A DNA stretch of 30,547 bases, taken from the NCBI GenBank assembly GCA_031376455.1, contig JANMDU010000118.1:1-30547 (forward strand). The letters run 5' to 3'. This document shows, piece by piece, positions 29,623-30,547 of this stretch. The notes under the pieces are model-generated. The model did no database searches. It worked only from the letters and a program-made list of their open reading frames with translations, and had not been told where the DNA came from. A program made the position numbers and the translations under genes. Every line of letters starts with the position of its first letter. Position 1 is the stretch's first letter. This stretch comes from JANMDU01 sp031376455 (lineage in GTDB: Bacteria; Pseudomonadota; Gammaproteobacteria; Burkholderiales; Burkholderiaceae_C).

Positions 29623-29952
29623 TCAAACAGCTTCTAAGCGTTGCACCATATCGGGAAACTGCGCAACCATGCGGATTAGCAGTGCGGCTTGAGCGTTGGG
29701 CTTGGCGCGGCCTTGCTCCCAGTTTTCTAGCGTGCGCGGACTGGTGCGCAAATAGCTGGCGAATACTGGGCGGGATAAGTGCAACTGCTCTCGAACGCTG
29801 AGCACGTCTTGCGGGCTGAGATGCGGGACGGGTTTGCTTTGTACTTTGAAAGTGCGCAGGGTGATCTTGCCTTCGCGCTGTTTTTCGAGCGCATCGAAAC
29901 CTTCTACTAGCTCAGCAAAGATATCGCGTTTGATTGCACGTTTGTTGGTCAT
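29623..29952 (-). CDS. Helix-turn-helix antitoxin (HigA/NadS-like)
   Basis: This 109-residue protein ends in an XRE-type helix-turn-helix (about residues 45-95: LSPQDVLSVREQLHLSRPVF, ASYLRTSPRTLENWEQGRAKP). The N-terminal part (KRDIFAELVEGFDALEKQREG) is typical of the antitoxin partners of RelE/HigB-2-type toxins. It follows its toxin with an ATGA overlap, giving the toxin-first order common in this subfamily. It probably represses the operon at the inverted repeat near 30332-30346. Confidence 0.9.
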   Translation of the reverse strand: MTNKRAIKRDIFAELVEGFDALEKQREGKITLRTFKVQSKPVPHLSPQDVLSVREQLHLSRPVFASYLRTSPRTLENWEQGRAKPNAQAALLIRMVAQFPDMVQRLEAV

Positions 29953-30320
29953 TTCGAGGTCCTTCCAATTGTCGTAATGGTCTGCTGGCGAAGCGCAAGT
30001 TCTCTTTTGAGCATTTGTTTCAAAGCCTTCCTTTGATCGGATGTGAGGTCGTCTGCCTCATCTTTGTCGAACACTGCAAAAAGCCAAAACTGATCGCCGC
30101 CTAACCACCAGTAGTAAATCACCCGCAAGCCACCGCGTTTGCCTTTGCCTCGACGCGGATCGCTTTGGCGAATCTTGCGCAAACCGCCCGTTTGTTCAAT
30201 CATGTCTCCCGCTTCCGGGTTGGCCATGAGCTCTTGCTGCAAAGCGCTGTAGGCGTCGTCGTCAAGGTAATCTTTGCGAATTCGCTCAAATGCAGGGAGT
30301 TCAACGAAAGTAGCTTGCAT
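29949..30320 (-). CDS. RelE/HigB-type toxin
   Basis: This 123-residue RelE-superfamily toxin is first in its operon. The family pattern is FVELPAFERIRKDYLDDDAY, then AGDMIEQTGGLRKIRQSDPRRGKGKRGGLRVIYYWW, with basic residues that contact RNA or the ribosome, and FDKDEADDLTSDQRKALKQML. Toxins of this group usually cleave mRNA at the ribosome. The ATG at 30320 begins the expected N-terminus. A possible -10 lies only eight bases upstream, so the transcript may be nearly leaderless. Confidence 0.9.
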   Translation of the reverse strand: MQATFVELPAFERIRKDYLDDDAYSALQQELMANPEAGDMIEQTGGLRKIRQSDPRRGKGKRGGLRVIYYWWLGGDQFWLFAVFDKDEADDLTSDQRKALKQMLKRELALRQQTITTIGRTSK

Positions 30321-30327
30321 TACATTA

Positions 30328-30356
30328 ATTGTACGCTAGTTGCGTATCTTTTGAAT
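30328..30356 (-). promoter_or_regulatory. Promoter with operator-like inverted repeat for the RelE/HigA pair
   Basis: On the minus strand, TACAAT (30328-30333) can serve as -10 and TTCAAA (30350-30355) as a weak -35 with a 16-base spacer. Between them, TACGC (30332-30336) and GCGTA (30342-30346) form an inverted repeat with a five-base gap, suitable for autorepression by the antitoxin. Confidence 0.5.
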
Positions 30357-30409
30357 AGTTGCACGATGCAGCGAAAGTATGGCAATTTCGGTGCATATCG
30401 ATGGTCTAT

Positions 30410-30547
30410 CCAGCGGAAACCATTGGGTTGTTGAATCAGAAATTTTTTGGAAGGCGCGTGGAGACCATCTTTAAATTTCCATTGCCTCAGTCGCGTGTGT
30501 TTTCAAAAAATTTGCTGAGGCGACTGCCCGATGGGACGACGCAGGTG
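30410..30547 (+). repeat. ~135-bp imperfect hairpin repeat, copy 3
   Basis: This copy begins CCAGCGGAAACCATTGGG, has inner arms AAATTTTTTG (30440-30449) and CAAAAAATTT (30504-30513), and ends at the window edge with GCAGGTG, the same end as copy 1. The middle of the loop is unlike the other copies, while both arms are conserved. Confidence 0.8.

Noticed and set aside
26542..30547. CRISPR array from the repeats
   Set aside because: Repeats are few, long, kilobases apart and in both orientations, with no regular spacers or cas genes.
1..30547. tRNA, rRNA genes or known riboswitches
   Set aside because: No cloverleaf, rRNA-like or riboswitch consensus was recognised by eye on either strand. 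A dedicated RNA search was not possible.

Overview
The window looks like a chromosomal segment of a betaproteobacterium, most likely Burkholderiales and plausibly a Comamonadaceae-like lineage. The grounds are the pheT-ihfA order, the style of the TRAP and sugar-acid genes, the fused SelD gene with a SenB-type glycosyltransferase, and intergenic repeats resembling those common in that family. This is inference from gene content; no database search was made.

Layout. (1) 1-2940: pheT and ihfA on the plus strand, ending in a palindromic terminator shared with the opposing gene. (2) 2956-14934: a long minus-strand catabolic region. In transcription order it runs ltnD-like dehydrogenase, then, after a 355 bp regulatory gap, SMP-30 lactonase, GntR/FCD regulator, isopropylmalate-dehydrogenase-like enzyme, Gfo/Idh/MocA oxidoreductase, TRAP transporter (DctP, DctQ, DctM), small monooxygenase-like protein, otnK, otnC, otnI and a YHS-domain lipoprotein. 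LtnD, OtnI, OtnK and OtnC together make a complete route from L-threonate (or a related four-carbon acid) to dihydroxyacetone phosphate. (3) 14994-26316: a selenium region. It holds SelD fused to a flavoprotein oxidoreductase (senC role), the selenosugar synthase senB, the divergent selenoneine synthase senA, an unassigned methyltransferase, an SMR transporter, a patatin-like lipoprotein, egtD (which makes hercynine, the SenA substrate) and a PhnD/PhnC/PhnE-type ABC importer that may bring in a selenium oxyanion. (4) 26317-30547: a repeat-rich accessory region with a Phd/PIN pair, a HicB antitoxin whose hicA partner survives only as a 3' stub, a threonine/serine dehydratase-like gene and a RelE/HigA-type pair, interspersed with several repeat families.

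How the parts work together. The selenium region can be read as one path: uptake of an oxyanion by the ABC system, selenophosphate formation by the SelD domain, selenosugar formation by SenB, hercynine formation by EgtD, and C-Se bond formation by SenA. The methyltransferase and SMR genes sit inside it without an assigned role. The catabolic region is probably controlled by its own GntR regulator through a paired palindrome at 13707-13740.

The most unusual non-coding signals are a ~135 bp imperfect hairpin repeat present three times between 26.5 and 30.5 kb, with one covarying base pair between copies, and a ~37 bp dispersed repeat present five times.
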